From Pseudocercospora fijiensis CIRAD86 (Eukaryota > Ascomycota > Dothideomycetes > Mycosphaerellales > Mycosphaerellaceae), in NCBI RefSeq assembly GCF_000340215.1, contig NW_006921535.1:4953528-5017527 (forward strand): a stretch of DNA of 64,000 nucleotides, given 5' to 3'. Under the pieces are notes generated by a model. It was given only the letters and a program-made list of their open reading frames with translations. It was not told the DNA's origin and searched no databases. The stretch's first letter is position 1, and every line of letters begins with the position of its first letter. Positions 59,104-64,000 of the stretch are shown here, in pieces. The position numbers and the translations under genes are program-made.

Positions 59104-61020
59104 ATTATACTAGCTAGGCGTAAGTAACCCTACCGATAGCCTATCGAGGCGACCTAATTACGATAGCGAGACTTAGTATATTAATTTATTGTTTCTAACC
59201 CTATAGTATAAGATTGCTATAGCCTGTATTATTAATAAGCAAGCGCAGGATAAGCGGACTTCCGGACCCCGCGGCGGCAACAAATACTATAGCGGAGTTA
59301 TCGTTCTTCTAGTATATATTAGAAAGGACGTAGATCGCTCGAGCTATAATAACTTAGTTAAAGACATTGCTATCTATAGTAATAGCCTATATAGCGATAG
59401 TACTATAGAAGAGGTTGTAGTAGTTCCGGCTACTAGTACTATTAGATACATATAATACGTACCTCGTTCGATAGTAAGGGTACTATTAAATAACCTTACG
59501 AATAGGGATAGTTAATCGTTTAAAAATAAGCTGTTACGTACTTAGTAGAGGGACGCCTTTGCTATTAAGCGTATTAATAGGCTTATAAGTAGACGGGCGA
59601 CTCGATCTAGTAAGAGTAATAGTTAGTCGATCGACGATAAGGGTTACTTAAGGTTTAAGGGTAGATACTATGTCCCCGCTAAACAATCGATTAGATAAGA
59701 GCTTTTAAAGCGATACTATAATAGTAAGCTTGCTAGTTACTATAGTATAGAGAGGTCGTACGAGCTACTATCGCGTATATACTACTAGCCGAATAGTAAA
59801 CGGTATATAAAAGAATACGTATAGACCTACGTAGTATACTAGCGTATTAAAGCACTAAAGCACTTACTATTTAGCGAGTTGTCTTTACTTCCTATTCCTA
59901 GGAAGCTATTCGTAGAGCTTATAATAGATTTTATTATAGGCCTTCCTCCTACTAAGCGAAGGGGTAGCAAGGATGTATATAATGCTATCCTTATTATAGT
60001 AGATCGATTTACTAAAGGCGCTCGATATATCCCGGCGCGCAAAGATTAGACTGCTATTAATATAGTAGAGGCGCTATAGACTAATATCTTCTATACCTAT
60101 TAGGGAACCCCTAAGGGGATAGTATCTAATCGTAGATCGATACTAATATCGCACTATTAGAGCGAAATATGCCTATAGCTAAGACTAAAGCATCGGCTAT
60201 TAACAGCCTTCTATCTATAGACTAACGGTTAAATAGAGAGGCAGAATGCTACCCTATAGCAGTACCTACGTAGCTATATTAATAAGAACCCCGAGGATTA
60301 GGTCAATCTCCTATAGCTTATAGAATTCGTATATAACAATAGCGTACACTTATTAACTAAGGTTTTACTATATATAGCTATAATAGGCTAAAATGCTGCT
60401 TTGCTATAAGACCTACTAACGCTCGAGGCCGAGCGTAAGGAAAGGGAAGCGCGTCAAGTACTAGAGACACTAGCGGTAATAGAACGTATCTAGAAGATGC
60501 GAGAAATCTATGCTAAGATAGCTAAGAAACTAATAAAGGCTTAAGAGTACTAAAAGACCTACTACGATAAGCGCTATATACTAATAACCTTTAAACAAGG
60601 CGATATAGTTATACTTAGTATAAAGAACCTCCGTATCCGCAAACACCTATTACCTAATAGCAAAACAAGGCCTAAGCTCGTACTAAGATACATTAGCCTA
60701 TTCCGCATTCGAGAGGCTAAGGGTATATAGGCCTACTAGTTGTAGCTTCCTCCTTATTATACTATCTATAATACCTTCTACGTATCCCTCCTTAAACTAT
60801 ATTACTAGCGCGAAGGCGATAAAGCGCCTACTAAGTTAGAAGAAGTCCTAGCCGATAGGGAAGAGCTATAGTCTATAGAAGGCATTCTAAAATACCGGAC
60901 TAGGCAAAGCAAGAAGGAATACCTATTAAAATAGCAAGGCTATTTACCTAAATAGGACTCGTAGGAAGCTAAAGGTTCCTTCGAGGATATAACTAAGTTG
61001 TTAGATAAGTATTAGACTAG
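59104..61020 (+). pseudogene. Outer element integrase and chromodomain, RIP-inactivated
   Basis: Continuation of the outer pol frame. An HHCC-type zinc region lies near 59650-59850 (YVPAKQSIR, YELLSRIYY, RIKALKHL). The integrase core at about 59900-60260 has ELIIDFIIGLPPTKRRGSKD, AILIIVDRFTKGARYIPARK and ERQNATL, the last holding the catalytic Glu region. A C-terminal domain follows, then KKEYLLK and QGYLPK at about 60913-60955, the remains of a chromodomain in which two Trp codons have become TAG. A short untranslated stretch leads to the 3' LTR. Confidence 0.9.
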
Positions 61021-61079
61021 TATAAAGAACAAGAAGAAGACTAAGGGCCTATAATATTACTAGAAAGGCCTAGGATTAA

Positions 61080-62288
61080 TGCTACCCCCGGGGTACTATT
61101 AGCTAACTAATTAGAGGTAAGCAATTGTTAGTAATAAGGGACAATAAGACTATACTACTATAGAATCTACCTCTTTACTAGCGCACCCTATAAGACCCTT
61201 CTCTTAGCGCCCCCTTTTACTCCTTTATTCTACCGAGGCCCTAAGGCCTAAGCGATTAATAAGGGCGATGCGCGCGGGCGTACGAATAACGGTAATAAAG
61301 ATAATAGTATCGCGCTACGAGCTAGTAGTATACCGGCGGCCGGCGCGGCTATATTAGTAATAGTATTATAGAGTATATTGCTACTTAAAGAGGGAAAGAT
61401 ATAGCTATATTAGTAACGGTATTGCCGAGTTATTATTAGTTAAAGAAGGAAATTAGAAGTAAGGTAAAGTTAGCGCTAAGACGGATAGCGCCGCTATTAT
61501 TAATATTACCTACTCGCTACTATTGCTAACCTTACTTATTATTATCGCTATACCTATAAGGACAACCTTACCTATACTATAGCCTAAGGCTAAGACGCTA
61601 GGTTAAAAGGATAAGCCGTTCGGAGGGCTAGAAGTTTAAAAGACTAAGCGACTAATAGACTAACTAAGGGCAAAAATATAGAGCTAAGCTAGCTAGGGTC
61701 GATCTTGCGGATAATAGGTTACTCCTCGATCTTTCCGACTCTTTAAGCGAGGCGAACCTTAACTATTGCACTTATAATAGCCTTTACCTATAGAAACTAG
61801 ACGAACTGTGTTTTTAAAAAGATAAGATTAATTAACAATTAAAGGCTACTAAACCTAACTAATTAGGGCTAGCGAAACTACGAACAATAATAGCCCTCGT
61901 AATAATAAGAATAATCCCTTAGAGCGGACATTTCTAGGTCTATTAGAGTAGACGCAAAGAACTCGTACGACATTACTTAGAACGGAGGCAGTGCTATAAT
62001 ACCTCGTACGCCTACCTATTATAATAGGGAAGGCGCGCTCGTATTGTAATTAGTCGATAGTCCTTAATCCTTTTAGTTATATATTACTTTATTATATATA
62101 GGGATAGCGCAGTTAGAGTTAGATATTGTATTAGAAGGTAAGGTTTAATATAGTTATATAATTAGGTAGTTAAGTGTTTAATTTAGCGCAGCTAAGCAGC
62201 TTATTAGATTTGCTAAGTTAGTAGCAATAGAGGTTGAGATTGGAATATAGACCGGCTACGAGGGCGCGGCCTTTAGAAGGGAAGCGTA
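61080..62288 (+). other. Non-coding 3' part of the outer retrotransposon
   Basis: About 1.2 kb between the end of the chromodomain frame and the 3' LTR. RIP-type base use, no protein-like frame recognised. The last bases include the candidate polypurine tract. Confidence 0.5.
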
Positions 62289-62485
62289 TATTAGGACTAA
62301 AGAGGTTATACGTAATTAGTATATAACTAGGCTCGAGTAAAGTTAGGGTCTTAATGCCTTAGGCAGGGCTTAGCGCTTAGCAATAGGCCAACTCTCCTAC
62401 CTTCCTCCCTCTCCTCCTAGATCCTTATCGAATACTACCTATACCTACTACTACCCTATCTACCTACTAACATACCCTTCTTATA
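62289..62485 (+). repeat. 3' LTR of the outer retrotransposon
   Basis: 197 bp, direct repeat of 42260-42456. It begins TATTAGGACTAAAG (TG changed to TA by RIP). Confidence 0.92.
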
Positions 62486-62490
62486 GAGAT
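62486..62490. repeat. Target-site duplication GAGAT, right copy (outer retrotransposon)
   Basis: GAGAT directly after the 3' LTR, matching 42255-42259. Confidence 0.9.
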
Positions 62491-64000
62491 AATAGCCTCG
62501 CGCTTCTCGTTAGTCTCGTTAAGACCTTCTTTATTATATAAGCGCTCGAGTTAGAAGATTAACTTATACGCGTTATAGAGCGTCTTATATATAACGAGTT
62601 AATAGATAGGTATATAAGGCGCCTTAATAGTATCCTCGTATCGTATCTCTATTAAGTTAGCGGTATAATAGTATCTTCTTTATAGACTTTAAAGGCGCGT
62701 CTAGTAAATATATTTACCTATTATTGCTAGTACTAATCTTTAATAATAACGCGTCTAAGTATAATATAGTAGTACTAAATATTAGCGTAAAAGATGCGAT
62801 ATTAGCGGAAGAATTTATAGTCGTAAGTAAGCGCGCCTACCTCGGTCGCTAATAGCCGCAGGTTATAGTATATAGACTTATCGTTTACGAGATTAATTTA
62901 AGCGCTAATCTTGCGCTATATAGGCTATAATAGGCGTAGAAGCTAGGTATAGAGCTCTTTATCGCTATCGCGTATAAGAGAATATATATTTAAACCCTAT
63001 CGTTACGAGATACTATCCGACCGAAGGTCCTTAACCTAACCTTTATATAAGCACTATATCGCTACCTCTTTAAGTATAAAGTCCGCTACTATTAGCGACT
63101 TATTACTATCTATTTTAAGATATACGTAGAAGCTCTTATTTATATTTATATTCTTATATTAGCCGACGATAGTAGGTACGTTATAGACGCGATAGTAATT
63201 AGCCTATAGCCGAATACTACTACTAAAGTTACGCTCTAAGTAGGTCTTATTAGACTCGTAATCGGCGTTTTTTAGAAGGTAGTCGATAGCGGCTTATAGC
63301 GACTCTTATATACCTATAAGTAAGCGATAATAAATAATAGTAGCGCGGACGTATCGATATATTTCTTAGTAGATTTTAGCACTAAAATGTCTATTAATAG
63401 TACGCTATATATATACGTAGCAAAGAAGGTTATTATTAATAGAAATGCTATTTAAATAGCGCGTCGCTCTACCGCCGAGTCGTCTATAAGGAGGAATTTA
63501 GGTAGCTATTTACCGCCTATCTACTCGCTTACTATATAATAAAACTCTATAATAATATCGCTATTATCTTTAGACGAAAGCATATATGCCGCTATACGGG
63601 ATATACTATATTAATCCTTTATTATAATAGTATAAAGGAACTAGCTAAGCAAGTTAGTCCTATATATCGCGTCTATAAAGACGATTATAGTATAGCATTT
63701 AAGTAATTCTATACTAGTTAAGTAGTTTTAAACGCAAATATAACGCTATAGGTAGTTTTACCGTTAATTTAGTATATAGTACTAGTAATATTCTTATAGA
63801 ACAGCTCTTCTATAGTAATATATTAGCTATTATTATAGTAGAAAACTAGAATTAAAATAAAAGGATCCCGCGGAACCTAAGATTAAGAGTTTAGGCTTAC
63901 TAAGGTACGCTAGAGCCTAGAAGCCGGACCGAGGTTCTACTATAGGTTCTAAAATTCCTAATTAGCTTAAAGCTAAGGCTCTACGGCGCTACCGCTTTAA
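62491..64000 (-). mobile_element. Right part of the old element; possible Mutator-like (MULE) transposase remnant
   Basis: RIP-mutated; a minus-strand frame reads FLLIDDSAVERRAI near 63480, resembling the DDSAxEQRAV block of fungal MULE transposases. Further left it reads AAIDYLLKNADYESNKTYLE, then ANYYRVYNVPTIVG and IVADFILKEVAI near 63300-63060, and finally the NETNEKREAI segment adjoining the insertion point. Stops are TAG/TAA of the RIP type. The MULE assignment rests on one short motif and general order, so it is tentative; the element continues past the window edge. Confidence 0.45.

Larger units (their letters stand above)
42260..62485 (+). mobile_element. Outer Ty3/Gypsy chromovirus LTR retrotransposon, interrupted by a second element
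   Basis: Bounded by 197-bp direct LTRs (42260-42456 and 62289-62485) and GAGAT duplications. Subtracting the nested element and its 5-bp duplication leaves about 7.08 kb, a normal size for the family. Plus-strand order: gag with a CCHC knuckle, aspartic protease, reverse transcriptase, RNase H, then (after the insertion) HHCC zinc motif, integrase and chromodomain. That PR-RT-RH-IN order defines Ty3/Gypsy, and the C-terminal chromodomain places it among chromoviruses. All coding parts carry many TAG/TAA stops from RIP, so it is dead. A purine-rich stretch (AGAAGGGAAG) just before the 3' LTR is a candidate polypurine tract. Confidence 0.93.

Overview
This window is nuclear DNA of a filamentous ascomycete. 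The genes have short introns (48-80 bp, GT..AG) and fungal-type products, including a Zn2Cys6 regulator, a secreted GtaA-type glutaminase and P450s. The repeats carry a strong RIP (repeat-induced point mutation) signature. A mannitol dehydrogenase that closely resembles the Cladosporium allergen Cla h 8 points to Dothideomycetes, probably Capnodiales/Mycosphaerellales; that placement is inference.

Positions 1-41290 are mostly ordinary gene space: a Zn2Cys6 transcription factor with a long polyQ tract (2397-5382, -), a secreted glutaminase (8567-10776, -), RIB7 riboflavin reductase (13329-14177, +), a Srk1/Rck2-type stress kinase (15836-18251, +), a WD40 protein with an apparent frameshift (19089-20571, -), the SDH assembly factor Sdh5 (21226-22193, +), a C2H2/ankyrin protein (23201-25705, -), an Osh6/7-type lipid-transfer protein (28747-30338, +), the SSU72 CTD phosphatase (30930-31886, +), mannitol dehydrogenase (32753-33553, -) and three consecutive cytochrome P450s (35327-36983 -, 37440-39056 +, 39094-40949 -). 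Two islands of RIP-damaged DNA interrupt this part: a 1.37-kb nested inverted-repeat element (11768-13141) just upstream of RIB7, and a coding-derived remnant at about 26.38-27.24 kb.

From about 41.3 kb to the right edge everything is RIP-mutated transposon sequence. CpA and TpG are strongly depleted while CpG survives, so ATG is nearly absent and Gln/Trp codons have become TAG/TAA. Direct repeats and target-site duplications resolve it into layers. An old minus-strand element (about 41.4-42.25 kb plus 62.49-64.0 kb) was split by a plus-strand Ty3/Gypsy chromovirus (42260-62485, 197-bp LTRs, TSD GAGAT, about 7.1 kb of its own). That element was split between RNase H and integrase by a second, minus-strand Ty3/Gypsy element (45960-59098, 187-bp LTRs, TSD AATAT). 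The inner element is unusually large (13.1 kb). Besides gag, protease, RT, RNase H, integrase and chromodomain, it carries a further reading frame of about 4.9 kb downstream of the integrase that I cannot assign to any family. This is the best candidate in the window for something undescribed.
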